Positions 13,850 to 28,300 are shown, counted from the first letter of the stretch. The stretch is 64,000 nt of DNA from Nosema muscidifuracis (GCA_028335825.1 JAIOKI010000023.1:124001-188000); one strand, 5' to 3'. Translations and numbers: made by a program. Notes: generated by a model not told the origin, from the letters alone.

Positions 13850-14200
13850 CAAATAAAATATGCAATAAAAATATCATTGAATAACAAACACTTTTATCAA
13901 AACAAGACAGTATTTACACTTGATTAGATTTTATTTATGTACTTAATTATAATTGTTGGGATCAGGCATCCTTGTCGCACGCTGTTACTTTTAAGATATA
14001 TTTTTAGAAAGCATCTTCTATTTTATATAAAAATCTTCATATATTTATTCATGAAACAGTTACGAAACTATTTCAAGTGTAAGTTTTGAATGTTGAACCC
14101 AAACACAAATATAACACATCCAAAAAATTATTATTATTCGTCTCTATGATTAAAGCTTAAGATCTTTTTAGATATATTTTACAAAATCAAATCATCAATA
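13850..14200 (-). pseudogene. LINE reverse transcriptase fragment
   Basis: The minus strand reads NSVRQGCLIPTIIIKYINKI near 13,930-13,990, matching GVRQGCPCSPMLFNLFINDI of the intact LINE ORF2 (residues 792-811). Weaker similarity continues upstream to about 14,150. It is a short isolated piece with no ORF1, endonuclease or 3' end nearby, and lies just left of the miniature LTR element at 14,410. Confidence 0.6.
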
Positions 14201-14409
14201 AACGTAAATTTTGAAATTTAAAAAATTATCTATTTTTTAACCCCCCATAATAAAAGTATAATATATAATAATGCAAATGCATAAGATATTTAGGACAACA
14301 TAATATTGCTTAAAAAGAATCAATATCTGTGAAATTATAATTTAATTTTAACTTTGATATATTTGCATAATATTATTTTAATAAAAAACAAGAATAATTT
14401 AAATATAAT

Positions 14410-14461
14410 TGTTATGATTTATAAGTTAAGGGTTATTTATTTAAAATATTTATTTACAACA
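14410..14461 (-). repeat. 3' LTR of the 14.4 kb miniature element
   Basis: A 52-bp repeat beginning TGTTG and ending AACA on the minus strand, directly preceded by a purine-rich tract. It matches 15,719-15,770 at 50 of 52 positions. Confidence 0.8.
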
Positions 14462-15718
14462 TTCCTCCTCTAAAATCAATAAACCTCTTTTATCCACATC
14501 CTTAATCTTGTATTTTAGTGCATCTTCACTGATTATATTTACTTCTTCGCGTGGAATTCTGCTTAATACATCCACATGCGGAATTTCGGTTCCCTCCCTG
14601 TATTCTATTTCAAAGCTAAAGATCTGTATTCTTTCTATCCGGCGTTTGATCCGTGCTGATTGTACCATTTCTCTTTAATTGAAATCTTTTAGAGCTTTGT
14701 GGTCTGTAATTAATTTAAATTCTCTTCCAAGTAAAAAGTACTTAAAGTGTTCCCCATCGCTCACAGTGCAGTCAACATCTCTTTTTCACTGATTGAATAA
14801 TTCCTTTTCGCGTTTTCAAGTTTTCTTGAGGCATAAGCAACAGGCAGTACGCTTCCGTTAAATTCTTTACACAATACCGCTCCAACTCCTACATTGGAAG
14901 CATCCGTTTCTAAAATAAAGTTTTTTAAAAATTCAGCTGAGTAAAACCGTTTCGCCTAGTAATTCATTTTTAGTCTCTAGAAAGTGTTTTCACACCAAAT
15001 GTAAGTGACATTCTTGCGAGTCAGATTGAGCAACGGTTCTTGAATTGTCGCACAACCACGTATGAACTTTCTATAATAGTTGACTATCCCCAAAAATCGT
15101 TTTACTTCATCAGAATTTGTCGGTATTGAATAATTTGCAATAGTCTCTTTGTTGTCAATACAAGGTGATATTTTATCTTTTTCATTCTTGCCACATACAA
15201 GTCATCTCCTATAGCATCAACCTCTTTTAACTTTTCAAACATAGCTTTAGTAAATTTTTCTCTCCACAGATAGCTAGTCGAATTTCAGTTTTATTTTTTT
15301 ATAAGGCATTTTTTTGCTATTTCTAAAACCATATCTTCCTTCAATTTTAGCTGCTTCTTATATCTTTCCATGCCTTTAAAATAGTCCACGGCTGTTTCAA
15401 TTCTTGTTTGCTTCTTTTCCGAGAAATCTCTAAGAGATATCGTAGTTCCAAAGGTTTCAATTGCCTTTTCTTTCCATAACTCATACTTAATTTCATTGAA
15501 CTTCTTTAATCTAAATTCGTCTTGATGCCATCTAATTATTTCATCTTCTGCACTACATAAAATATTACTCGGTTTCTTTTCATTCGACATTTTTGAAAAT
15601 TTCAAATCATATTCTCTTCTGGTCAAGTCCATTTCAAGATTCTTACTGGATATCTTATTCAATCTTGATAGCATTTCTTTAAACTTATCATTATCATCAT
15701 ACTTTTTATTCTTCATTA

Positions 15719-15770
15719 TGTTATGATTTATAAGTTAAGAGTTATTTATTTAAAATATTTATTTACAGCA
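15719..15770 (-). repeat. 5' LTR of the 14.4 kb miniature element
   Basis: A 52-bp repeat (TGCTG...AACA on the minus strand), the partner of 14,410-14,461. The gag-like frame starts three bases downstream, so there is almost no leader. I see no clear TGG-type primer-binding site. Confidence 0.78.
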
Positions 15771-16041
15771 CTAAAAATACAAAGTTTGAAATTTAATTTT
15801 CAAATATTTTCAACTCCAATAGATAAAGTCATTCGTTCCGAGAACGGAAAGCTTTAGCATTTTTTTATGAATTTCATATATTTGATCAATATCTTCAGAA
15901 TTATGCCTTCTTTCAATACGAAAGATATTTGGAAGAAACATATGATTCTAATTATATATAGTAATATATCTTTATAAACTTCATAATGATAATTTCTTCT
16001 ATTTATTAAATTCGAAAAAATATTCTAACTGAAATCTGACT

Positions 16042-16673
16042 TGTAACATAATTTTGATTTAATAATATAACATCTCCCTCCAGACGGATAGTCTCAATCA
16101 ACAAATAAATTATCGTCATTCATTCTCTTTAAATCACAATGTCTTTTCTATATTCTCTTTTCTCTCTAACTTTGGAGTCACTACTATTCTCTGATTTAAA
16201 TTCCCTTTATTCCCGTATTTGTTCTTCATTTACCTTTCATAAATAGATTACCCTAGTAACACAGCCTACTTTATCACAGTATAAACACCTGACGCTCGTT
16301 CTTCTATTTTCTCTCGTATTAGTTTTCAATTCTTCTTTATAGTCTACACCACCGTTCTAGTTAGCTCCTTGAACTTTTTTTCTCTTTTATCTTTCTCCTT
16401 CACTCTATAATTTGCATAATCAGCTTTTTCCTATTTCATTTATTTCCCTACCTTACTTGTATTTCTGATAATAAATTTTTTTTCAAATTCTCTCAAAAAT
16501 CTCTCTTCTCCAGCTTTCTTTTCCAACCCTATATAACTATAACGTATACGTAATATTCTTCAGTTCCTATAAAAGTAACCTGACCTCTTGGTCACAGTCA
16601 TCGCTTGAAAATTCAGCTTTTAGTATCGCCCCATATTATTGTTTAACATAATTTTGGGTTTAATAATATAACA
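16042..16673 (-). mobile_element. Miniature LTR element with gag zinc knuckle, 31-34-bp terminal repeats
   Basis: Near-identical terminal repeats at 16,042-16,072 (31 bp) and 16,640-16,673 (34 bp) enclose about 570 bp. Both start TGTTATATTATTAAA on the minus strand. A purine tract (GGAGGGAGA) abuts the 3' repeat. The interior reads on the minus strand as a charged gag-like segment ending in a CCHC-type knuckle (RCLYCDKVG...). No pol domain is present. This is the layout of a TRIM-like, non-autonomous LTR derivative. It is broken, with several breaks. No target duplication was found. The very short repeats leave some doubt about the exact ends. Confidence 0.6.
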
Positions 16674-16679
16674 CATTCT

Positions 16680-19600
16680 TCTAAATTCATAAAAGAATCC
16701 AGAATATTTTATTTAAATAGCTTTACATAAATTAAAATGTGTAAAAACTATCAGTCAGTGAAGATTTGAAATCAGAATGTAAATTTTACTTGTTCATTCG
16801 TTTTTAAATTTGTTGTATTTATTTGTCATAAGATGGAATAAGAATTGTTCCAATTGTTTAATTTAAAATTAGATAGAGGCTTAAATATTTAAAAATAAAT
16901 ATAAGATGGCTTGTGGCGTAATTCTCAGAGATGCAGTTTGTTCCGAGATTGAACTATAAAGAACTGATACATGATTTCTCGACTTTCACTGGTATGTATA
17001 TATTATAATTAAATTTATTTAATTTCTCCTGTCTCCTCTTATGGTATCCGCTTCTCTTCCTTAGCTATTTATGTTTTAGAATCGATTAATTAAAGAAATA
17101 ATAAATAATGAACCTCATGAAAAATATTATCTCAATTGAAATTTACTATTTTCGCATTAAACTACACGATTAATTTTCAATTAACTACAGCATCACTCTT
17201 GATAAATTAAAAGTAATTATTAATAAATTAGATAAATTATATTGATTATGTGGTAATAATAACATATTCTCTTATATCATCTTAAAAACGTTTAAAATAA
17301 ATTTCTTTATCTATATATATTTTATATCAAATAAAAGTTTTTAGGATATCTTGATTGCATGGTCTAATTATAATAGCATTCTGCTCATCTTTTAATTTTT
17401 TAATTAATCGATAAAAACTATAGTCGATGGTTTTGAATACGTAGTCACTAATATTCTATATAGCCGAACATTGGCTGAAAACAGCAAATGATATTTGAAA
17501 AAAAAATTAAAATATTGATTTGAAAGCGCTTTAAAGACATCCGTAAGATTAATTAATGATTCTTTGCCAAACAAATCTTAAAAATGATTTTATTTGATAA
17601 AAAGAACTCATTATTTAAATTTTACTATACATTAAAATTAAAAGAAATAAATATAATTGACGAATTTTTAATTTTATATCGATATACTGCGCCAATAAAA
17701 AAACGACCTGAAATACAAATATAAAACTATTTTTAATTAGCTCTTAAATATTGAGGTATAGAACTCATTGATATTTTTATTTATAATTTTAAAAAGTTCT
17801 ATAAGTTGTAAAACTATTGTTTCATAATACTGCTGAAACAGAAGGAAACTCGTGAGGATCTTTTATAAAGCTAAAATTATGATATAGAAACAAAACGATT
17901 GTTTTATCTATTGTTTATAAAATTATATTTCAGTCTAATATTAAATTCTCAATTTATTATAATTTATCTCATATACATCATGCTTTTTAGGCCCATAATA
18001 GAAATTTGTTATGTCGAACTTAACTACATCACAATGTTTTAAAATATGTTATAATGATAAAGTTATAATAGAATTAAAAAGTATTATTGTAGCTATTTTG
18101 AATAAAATTCTTTATCATTAAAATTTAATGCTTAGATTATAAGAGAACAACTCATAATGACAAGTAAATTAATAACCGAGTTATATTAAACATGAGTTTA
18201 GAACTACTGGTAATGATATCAGACTACTTAAAAAACATTCTATACTATTAGCTTATGTATAGATGAATATCATATGTACCTAACAAAATTTCTTCTCAAA
18301 TATTTAATTAAATCGGTTCTATAGAGTTCATTGGGCCTGATTATCACACGACCTTGAGTTTAATAATTTTCTCAGTATCATGTTTGCCTAATTATAGTGT
18401 TGATTAGTTTAAAAACTTTATAAATACTTAAAATACACCTAGAGCTTTCTGAATAACATATGTGAAATTATTCTAATAATGTTTTACCTCAGAAGAGTTT
18501 AAATTTACCTTTAAGTAATAATAATTTTTTTAACTATATTTACATATAAAATAATTTCTGTTTGTTATGAGCTTATTCCAAATGTGTTTTAAACTAACCT
18601 CTACCTACTTCCATAAAGTGATTGTTGTTAATTTTTTATTGGTTTAATGTTTACGTTCTTCCTAAGTTTAATGTCTTTGAGTGATTCTAAATATTTATAC
18701 CTGAAATTTATTTATAAAATTGTAATTAAAATAGATTAGCAATATTTGTAAAAACGATATCTCAGAGATTTCATATAGGTGTATTATTGCTCTTATTCAG
18801 TAATTCTTTGTCTCATGTTATATATAAATCATGAGTCAATAAATCAACAACTATATCAGTAAATTACTGATGTGACTTTTTCATTATACACTTGATGCTT
18901 TTGTATTGATAGAGGAAGTCTTAGTATACATTTAAGGCTTTCATTTAGCAATATTTATTGCTACGATAATTTGTTCGAAACTCTTTTGATTATTCAAAAT
19001 AATCATTTAGAAGTAAAAATAAATAAATAAGTACCGTTGATACATGTGGCATCATTTGTACTTAGAAATATATTTTATAAAAATTGATATGTTTATATAA
19101 GAATAAAATAAAAATGAAGAGTTAAATATGAATTTAGTAAATATTTTGGAATAGAAATAAGCTATAGAGATGTATTTATTAAAGAGTATGGTGAATTTCA
19201 ATCTATAAGAGAAGAGATTTTGGATCTTGCGATCCTAATGTCCTGTCTCGTATCGTTCAGTTTTAATACTTATGTAATGATTTAATGCTATAATAATAAA
19301 TATTATAGAAATATACAACACTCTATAAAAAATTATGTTTAGTCGAAAATTTGATTAATAGATAAATTAAATGGACTTAATAATTTCTCTTATATTTCAT
19401 ATTTGTAAGTATCGATAAATAAGAAAAAAAATCTAAAATGTTTATTTTATCTCTACATCTTACTTATTTTTTTACTAAAACTTTCTACATTCTGGGTATG
19501 CACACCAGTTATAGAATCCACAAGCCTGTATTTATGAGTAATTATTGAATGATTAATCTTTTTTCTATTAATCTATATGTATTATGCTTCCAGATTTATA

Positions 19601-22600
19601 ACGCTTTCAATTATAAGTATCAAAGCATCAGATGATTTGTTCATATTCATTTGCCAGAACTTACCTTTATCTATAATAGTCAATGATTATCCTTGTGTTA
19701 TTGAACTTCTCTTTCTATGAGACTTAAAATTATAATTAAATTGGTCTCATCTATTTAGACATTTTTATTTATTTCGCCTAGTTTTATAGGCTTCACTATA
19801 TTAAATTATTCTTTTTATTCTTCCTATGGCATTTCTGCCAACTCAAACAAAATAAAATATATAAGACTGTTAGTTTTTAACGATACAATGTAATTTTTGA
19901 TAATCATTAACATTTATAAGGCTGTTATGAAAAAACTACAATAGATAGCAGAAAATAAAGTTAAAAATGTTCGGAAATAGAATTAAAACATCATTAGTTT
20001 ATACCTAAAGTACCTTTTGAAAATTTAGTCGAAATCATCTTTTATAATAATAAACACAAGATATTTTATCATATAATATATAGCCGCCTCTTTATCTTCT
20101 AAAAATTAAAAAAATGTGTTCTGAACGTGCAGGATATTTTGGAAAACTTCTTTGAAAATTCTGCAATAATGATAGAATAACTAATTGATATACTAAATCT
20201 AATAGAAAATGATATCGTAATATATTATAGATTATGAATTTAAATCACCTAATTGATGTTAATGAATATGAGAAAAATAAGAATGCAATATTATAAAAAA
20301 AATTAATATCTATCTATTCAGAGATGTCAAAGAAGCTTCACACAGAAAATATTTATTGTATAAAGGGAGTTAATTATTTACTAGTAAATAAATTCGAAAT
20401 AATGATAAATTATTGGCTCTAAATAGAATAAGAAAATCTTGTTTTACAATGATAAAATTAACGAATTGATAGTTAAAACAAAATAATTCTATTGTAGACC
20501 TGATAAATAAAAATGAAATATGATAGACGTAGAAGCATTAAATAACTGCACCAAGATGTGAAAACTGAATATAAGATTTGTAGAGAAATAATTATTGAAA
20601 ATTAGAAGTTGGTTAATAAAGAAAACATATAATAATAAAATTTACAAGCAAAAAGAATTTGCAGCAGGGAGATTAGCCAAATTACAAATGTTTAGAGTAA
20701 AACATTCATTAACTAAAAAAATAATATGAGAAACTAAATCTTAAAATTATGAAATAGACGTATTTTGTGCTAAAGAAAATATAATGACTAGGAATATAGA
20801 ACTAATCAATAAACGCATAAAGAAATGTGATATTATGCCAAGTAGAAACTAACCCTCAACAGAGCCTTATAATGATAATTAAAAGAAGAAAAATAATTAT
20901 TTGGAATAGACATAATAAAAATCGGTAGACTATGTAAAAATATTAAGTGATTATAAATCATTTTACATAATATTTTATAGAGGTAATTAAATAAAACCTT
21001 AAAGAGAGATTTTATAATGGCTATAGGAATAGTCTTAAAGTGTTAATATGCCGGAAACAATATCAGCTATGATTTAAAAAGAGATGTTCTTATATTAAGA
21101 TTTAAAATTAAAAAGTAAGTGTAGAATAGCATAATAGTAGAGAATATAATAATACAAATCATAGTACTTTCGATAAATTGTACGTTGCCATTTATAGTTT
21201 CTACAATTCTTATATATATTTTTTATTATCAAGTGTCTCATAATCTAAGAAATAATTTTAACCGTACTGTTATAAATCTTAATATCAATTTTTTTTAACT
21301 CATCCACACAAATTATCTTCAAAGTTAAAATTCGATAATCGTGTTAAATCTTTATTCTTATTTCAAAATTAATATATTATCAAATAATTAAGCAGCATAC
21401 CTCATCTCTTAATATAGTTATATAATATTTTAAATATATTTATTTGTTTTATTGTTCTTGTGACATTATTTTTTAACTTCATCAATCTTTACCTCTGTAA
21501 AATGTATATTTCTTTCATTATCAGCATTCATTGAAAATAAAAGTAGTTAAGTATTTTCTTAAGTGATAAAACTATAAATTTATATGTCTTTGTAATATTT
21601 TTCAATCTAAGTCTAATAAATCATAATTAATCTACATTTTACGTTAAATCTCAAATCATCAATTTTTCTTTTTTAAATTACCATAGGGTTTAACTTAGTA
21701 ATTTTTTCTTTATGATTCACTAAAAGCTTTTTAAGTTTTTGTGTGTAAAACAGTCAGTCTGCTCCGAAATATAGATCTTCGACCTTTTGTGTCCATTATA
21801 ACTCAATTCTTAAGTATATGATATCTAAAGCCTTAAAATTCATAACAACAAACTTACTTTGTCTCTATAATTTTGCTAAATACTAATATCTCGCAAATAG
21901 ATATTTTTATATATTTGATTTTAAAACTAAATCTTCTTAAAAATAATCTTGAACCATCAATTGTCTCAAGCTTTTAACACTCTCGTATGCTTTACTTTTG
22001 TTAATTTTCTAAACGCCTCATTAATTATATAGAATCGTATATTCTTCATTAAATGCAGCAAAATATTCAACAGTGTTTGCTGTAATACATTCGGTGTCTG
22101 AAAAATGATTTCTATTATTTCTACTATTAAATTTTACTTATTTCTTTCTTTACTAGAACACCTGTTAACCAAAATAGCATTTTTATACACAAAAAAGATT
22201 AATTTTTTAATTTTTCCTCTTTTTATGTTATTTATTAGAGATTTTAAGGTTTCTGCCGCTACTAGTTCTACTAGCTATTTTTAATTCATACTTTTTGACT
22301 ACTTTGATCACTTCATTGAGCGTTATAATAATATGCGTAAAATTTATTCTGTATAATTTTAGTGATTTATTTTTTCATCTTTCTAAATTTCTTATTTAAA
22401 CTCTCAACTATTATATAATTTATCCATAACACATTTGAGTATTTTTTTCGAGTTTTTAAGCCTTGATATCTTCAAGAGTTTGCTATCTGTTGTTTAAATT
22501 CATTAAGAAACTCTGATTAGTCTTTACTAACTTCTTTCCCAATAAATAATTGTTTATTTTGCAGTCTTTTTTTCAATAAGGTTTTCTTTGATCTCAAATT

Positions 22601-22880
22601 TAATAATTAATTTACAGACAGTGACAAAAGTGTGAAGATAGCAATATAAAGATGAACATAATTTGATGCGTATTTAAATTATAATTAACTTTTAACATAA
22701 ATAAAAATCTAATAAGATGTAATAAGACTAAACACAAGGAGATTAGAAAAAAACAAATAAACCCAATTTATTAAATACGCATCTTCTTTGTATGACCAGA
22801 CCACACAATGAATACCACAGCAACTAATAATATTACTTTATGTGATATTGATTAAATTTTAGGATAATACATTTAGCATT
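16680..22880. other. Six kilobases of AT-rich DNA, unassigned
   Basis: No frame here exceeds 60 codons and nothing is clearly recognisable. A plus-strand SIEFIGPDYHTT stretch near 18,320-18,355 faintly recalls the start of an integrase core. Minus-strand sequence at 21,950-22,350 has the base composition of decayed coding DNA. Neither is enough to name an element. I see no RNA gene, terminal repeat or host gene. Confidence 0.5.
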
Positions 22881-22899
22881 GAAGATCTCGACCTAATAA

Positions 22900-25320
22900 T
22901 TTTCCAAACCATAAGAATTGAATTTTCCTGTAACATATATAAATAATTAATTATTATTTCTATATATTTTGAGTGAAGTAAAATTAAATAAAAGACAATT
23001 TGTCATAACTAGAAATGAAGAATAAAAATACAAAGACTGAGCAAGAAACAAATGAATGCTAACTATATTAGCTTTTAACAAAAACAAAAAGGGAACCACT
23101 TCAAAATAAGTAGCATGCTGGAATTTAGTCATTTCTAAAGCATATACATTGAAATATCCTAAGGAAGATCATAGATTTAATAAAACCCGTGTGAATAAAT
23201 GCCTAGATGAACATTTTAAATATATAGTGCCATACTGTAAAAATCGACACAAAAATCTCTAAAGTTTACTTTTTAATGAAGCAGAAAAGCACACGTTATT
23301 AGCTGTAGAATGATGTCGATTTCATTAGAAAAATCAAATGCTGAACGAAATATTTAGACCAAAATCTCTCAATTAAGTAAATATTAATACGAGAAAACTG
23401 GGCGAAATGTTTAATAAAGGGAAATTAGTTATTTTTAATTAAACCAAAATACATAGCCTAATAATAATCATTCAAGCAATTTAACACGTTCATGATAAAG
23501 CAACTAAGCAATAATATATTATAAAGAATCTAAGCTTTATATTAATAAAATTTGTAGGAGATGAACTGACAACAGCAAAAAAACTGATTGATAATATTAA
23601 ACTGGTACTGAACAAGTTTAAAGAATACTAACAGATAATCTTTTTTCTCGAAAAAATGACGTTTATGAAATAAAGAAATTGAGAAACGAGAACATAAATT
23701 TCGAGTTGGATGAAAATGACCTATAACTTCTCCCAGGAAAATAACTGAAAACAAAATCATAAGTTAGACAAAAAAGACCCAAAAATCAAATAAAAAAGAT
23801 CTACAACACGAGCATAAATTATATGATGCTAATATTATCTAGCATTGAGAAATTTGCAAAATATTGATGACACTATCGAATTGAAAAGTCATGAGACAGG
23901 ATAGAATATACAATTATTTAATTGAAAATCTAAATAATATAGTCTGACAATATGTATATACGATGAAAAAGTGACAAATGGTTCTGATACATTACATATT
24001 GTTCACGTAAATAACATCTTTGTCTGAAAAATATTTTAGTTATATCACATGTATTTTGAACTTGTATAAATTAATATTAAGTAAGGTCACAATAATCTAA
24101 ACGATAATAAAAATGTTTTTAGGAAAAAGAAATAGGTTTAATAAAAAAAGAAACGGGCAGCAAAAGAGCAAGCACTGACCAATATAATGATTAATAATGC
24201 AAATTTAACCAAAATGAATACTTCTTGTATAAATGTAAAAATCTTTTGACTCTGTTACACATAATATTTAAATTCGTAGATATAAAAATTGGGAATGTGT
24301 CCGTGTATTTCAAACCCTCAAATGACTAAAATTGAAATAGAGCCTCTAATATAGAATAAAAATGCATCTGTACTCAATAAATAAGCCATAAAAGAATACT
24401 ACAAGAAGATAAGATCTTATTTCTCTTATTTGTTTTATGTCTTGATCTGATCTATTAAGTAAAATATTAATGAGATATATCTGCACATATAAATTAAATT
24501 GACATATAAGATTTGTTACTAATCATATTATCTTTAATAGTGATTAAAGCTATCTGCAAAATAATAAAAATGAGTTGAAAGAAATTGTAGTTACAACAAA
24601 AAAATCGTTGAAACAATTGGCTAATAATAATAAAGAGCAAACGACAATAAACACCAAAGTAATAATTTTTATAATTAGTTGAGAGGGCAATAATACTAAA
24701 TTAAAGTGCAGAATTAATAAAAGCATAATTCTTAAAAGAATAGAAATCTTCTAAATCAAATGACTTAATAGAATACATTATTATTACTAATAAAAAGATA
24801 ATTAATAATCATGTCCAGAATTTATAATGAATAAAAGAGAAGATACAAATTACAAATTGAATTTCAAGTTAAATCTATAAGTCAGATATATGTGTTCTTG
24901 ATAAAATAAGTAATTCAACTATGAGGTAGGAATTGCTTCTTTGGATAACTTAAAAAAATTGAAATGTAAAGAAATATAAGTACGATTTATTAACTAAATA
25001 CTGTGAGCTGCTTCTTAAATACAAAACGCTAATTGTATTTTGTGTAATGGTGTTCTGAAAAAAAATCACAAACACTATATAACAGAACTAGATTTGAACA
25101 ATAAAGGAATGAAAAATATTCAGATCAAAATATTAAATATAACTATTGAAAGCTAAAAATTAAAAGTGGCTGAGTTGGCTCTAGCTACGCATTAAACATA
25201 AAAAAATAAAGATGAGATTGGCAATATTTAATTCGAGAAGAAAATCGATATATGTTTACAAGTAAATGCAACTTGTAAATAGCAATATGTATAGACTATA
25301 TTCTATTTTATTTGTTTAGA
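22900..25320 (+). pseudogene. Decayed LINE with restriction-like endonuclease (R4/Dong-like)
   Basis: Plus-strand pieces occur in the order expected for LINEs with a C-terminal restriction-like endonuclease. Around 24,150-24,260 there is a GSKRASTDQY stretch and NVKIFDSVTHNI, the first catalytic RT block. At about 24,420-24,480, LISLICFMS..DLLSKIL lies where these RTs have GDSLSPLLFCL...PLS. Near 24,540-24,600, LKLSAK then ELKEIVVTT follow the usual DDLKL block. At about 24,915-25,010, EVGIASLDNLKK then KYKYDLLTKY match the EVGITSxDNLxxVExEKxxKYDLLA motif of the endonuclease. Frames shift between pieces, so the copy is dead. The same motif set appears on the opposite strand at 50.4-54.1 kb, so the family has at least two copies here. 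Confidence 0.65.
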
Positions 25321-25345
25321 AAGTCTTAACATTACTACTGAGTTT

Positions 25346-25368
25346 AGAGACACCTTCGGTCTCTTTTT
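25346..25368 (+). other. Small hairpin followed by a T-run
   Basis: AGAGAC and GTCTCT form a 6-bp stem around a 7-base loop, followed by a run of T. It sits about 250 bp beyond the endonuclease motif of the LINE relic and may mark that element's 3' end. In a eukaryote it should not be read as a bacterial terminator. Confidence 0.35.
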
Positions 25369-25399
25369 CTTTTTCATGTCAAATATATTTTATTGAACA

Positions 25400-28300
25400 T
25401 CATTTATTTATAGCAATTTACTTATATAAAGTATCTGAAATGAAGTTTTTTCAAACACAAAAAATTTATGATTCTTCATAGTGCTATTTTTTTACTTTCA
25501 TATTCTGAAACTGAATGTGTGACAATCAGTATCGCCTTGTCAAGCCTATTGAGTTGGTTGACGTATTTATTAGTTTATCTTTACTAACTTTAATTTAATA
25601 CTTATCACTTACTATTGTTTTTTATTAATTTTATTTATTTGATCTATTATCTATCTTTGAGTACTAATTTTCTTTTTAATTATGTCATTTTCATTAATCT
25701 TAACTTTACGAAATTACATTCATAATTTCAAATTCTTTCAAACAGTTCTGTCGATGTCTCAGTATTGCATTTTAATTTTCAAAAATGAACACTTTATTCA
25801 TAGTAAGTTTAATTTCACGATGTAAAGTATTATTTACATCCAAGAACTTTGATATTGTATTCTTAGTAGGCCATTTGGATTGTTTTAAAGTATCTCTTAT
25901 GGTTGAAATTGCTCTTCTATCATTACTCTAATAGTAATAGAAAAAAGAAAATGTTCTTTTTATTTTTTACATCATTTGTTCAACAATTCATTATTAAATT
26001 CTTTGATAAAATTCAATATTTTACATACATCTTTTTTTCAAGTATTTACCAAATATATTTCTGCTAAAATAATCAATGCCAAGAATGACTAAATTATTCT
26101 TTTTTTAGTTCTGGTATGTCAAATGCAATTCTCCTTAGAAAAAATATACATGAAATTCCTTGTATTAAAATGTTTCTTGTATTTTCGCATGCAAATTCAA
26201 CATTTATGGAGTATCTATTTATTTTTCTCGGTGATACTATAACACTATTCTTTTCTATATCTTTTTCCTATGATTTAGTCCTATGCGATTATTTATAATC
26301 TTCCTTTCCAGATCATCTTATATAAATGGTTGAAGATCGATTTTATTATTAATATTCTTTGATTGTATTCTCATTAGTACATATGCTGATATTAGTTCAT
26401 TATCTTTTCTATACTTAACATAAAAATTAAATTTTTGAACAGATAAAACCATCGCTGTATCCTTGGACCATAATTTCAACTTTATCTTTATAAATTATAT
26501 ATCTCTGTGATAAGTCATTAAAATAAAAATTTATTTAATCAAATAATATTAGAGTTTCTTCTTGCTTATTAATTCACTAAAGCTTCTCTTTCTGCTAAAT
26601 TTAAAGTTCTTGATAAGTAAACAATATGTTTTTTGTTCTGTTTCAATTGTAAAATATCCATCAACATCTGAGATAAATAATATCAATTTAGTTTTCAACG
26701 TCCCCTAAATTATTTTGAATGCTTTCTCTTTTTATCTCAAAATATAAATTTAATCTCTTAAAATTAGCCTATATAGTTGATGTGATAGGTCTAATGTACT
26801 TTTGCGAATTGTCTATCATAATTAATAATACCTATAAATATCTGAAGGTCTTTTTTATTTTTGGATTTTTTAATCTGTTGTTCTTTGCACTCTGTCTAAA
26901 CTAAGTTGCCTTATATTAAAGAATTTCTCATATCCTAAAAACCTTATATTTTCAATTTTTAATTTACTTTTCTATGTTTTCTATAAGATTATATTCTTTT
27001 AATCATTGCAATACTTTCTCCAAGTTCTTCATTAATTACTATAATAATTAATATATCATCAATGTATATTAATCGCATTTCTCTAATGGTCACAAAGCAT
27101 GAGTTGCATCAATCTTTTTTTGTGTAAAACGCTGTCTTCATTCTAACATATTTTATTAAAATAATTCGAAAAAAATATTTCTTACCGTGCAATAATGATA
27201 TTAGTTTTTGAGGATTTCGAATACAATTATATCGGCAATATCATTCATTTTTTTCTGAATTAGACACAATCTTAGTTTTTAATTTTTTGAACTAAAATAT
27301 GTTATTTTAATGATGAATTGCTCTCTTCCAAATATTTTTATCTTGTAACGTTTATATTGGTGTGCGATCCTTAGTATCTACAGAACATTCTATTGGTTAC
27401 ATCTTACTTTCTTTAGATCTTTTTGGACAAAAATTAATCTTAATTAATTCTTCATTCTTAATGTTATCTATGATACTAAAAGTCTTCATAATTTTTTAAT
27501 TTTTATCCACACTTAAATTTAGGTCATTATAAATTTGAATTGATTATTAGTTTTTTTCAGATTTACACGATTTTTCAACGACATAGCAGTTTACTTTTTA
27601 TTATATATTTATATAGTTTTCCATAAAACTCAACAATAAATTTATATTATTGATCTTTATGTTTTCGATATATAAATCGTAAGAAACAATATTTTCATTT
27701 ATAAAATTTATAGGTTCGTAATTTTATTTATCTGAGCAATTTATGAATAGCAATTTTTTCGTGCAATAATAACATTTCACTTTGGCATGTTCTGTTTGTT
27801 GTTCTTCTATTTAGTAAATTATTCATCCATTATTTTTATTAAATTATAGTTTTAAATTTTTCTCAATTTAATAACTTTCAATAAAAAATATTGCGTAATA
27901 TTTCAGGTATAGTTTCTCTTCTTAATTTCTAAACCACATCTTTTTATGTTAGGCTATTTTCATCATATTTATTTTCTAATCTTTTAATATACTACTCTTG
28001 GACTTATCTCCATACCTTCATAGATATTCAAAATCATGCTTAATGCAATGTTAATTACTATTTCTTTGAGTTTATCTAATGATTTTGGTATTTTCCCTTC
28101 AAATATATAAAACCAATTTTTTATCGAAGAGATATTTCTAATATAATTATTATTTTGTTTTATGTCTTGTTTCTCAAATTCTTATTAGCATTTCATTATG
28201 AATATTTCTCTTTTTCTTTCTAAAGATGATATTAAAGCCTTGTCCTAAATTATTATTTCTGAAGTTCTTAGATTTGCAGCTATAAGATATCTGATTCCAA

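Larger units (their letters stand above)
14410..15770 (-). mobile_element. Miniature gypsy-type LTR element, 52-bp LTRs
   Basis: A compact LTR element of about 1.36 kb. Inside its terminal repeats it has a gag-like frame at 15,291-15,716 (141 residues, charged and helical, starting 3 bases inside the 5' LTR). RT-end and RNase H sequence follows at 14,450-15,200, with an RFLGIVNYYRKFIRG block, a TDASNVGVGAVL block and a final IPHVDVLSRIP block, all typical of Ty3/gypsy pol. A purine tract (AGAGGAGGAA) abuts the 3' LTR. The element is internally shortened and broken, with no recognisable integrase, so it could move only with help from a related element. The two LTRs differ at two bases, which suggests a fairly recent insertion. 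No flanking target duplication was found. Confidence 0.8.

Noticed and set aside
13940-13965. TTGTTGGGATCAGG on the plus strand, considered as an LTR start.
   Set aside because: On the minus strand it lies next to a clear RT block (VRQGC) of a LINE fragment, and no second copy flanks an element.
18300-18420. Possible integrase core start (SIEFIGPDYHTT).
   Set aside because: It is a single short stretch with no downstream catalytic block or neighbouring pol motif, so too little to call an element.
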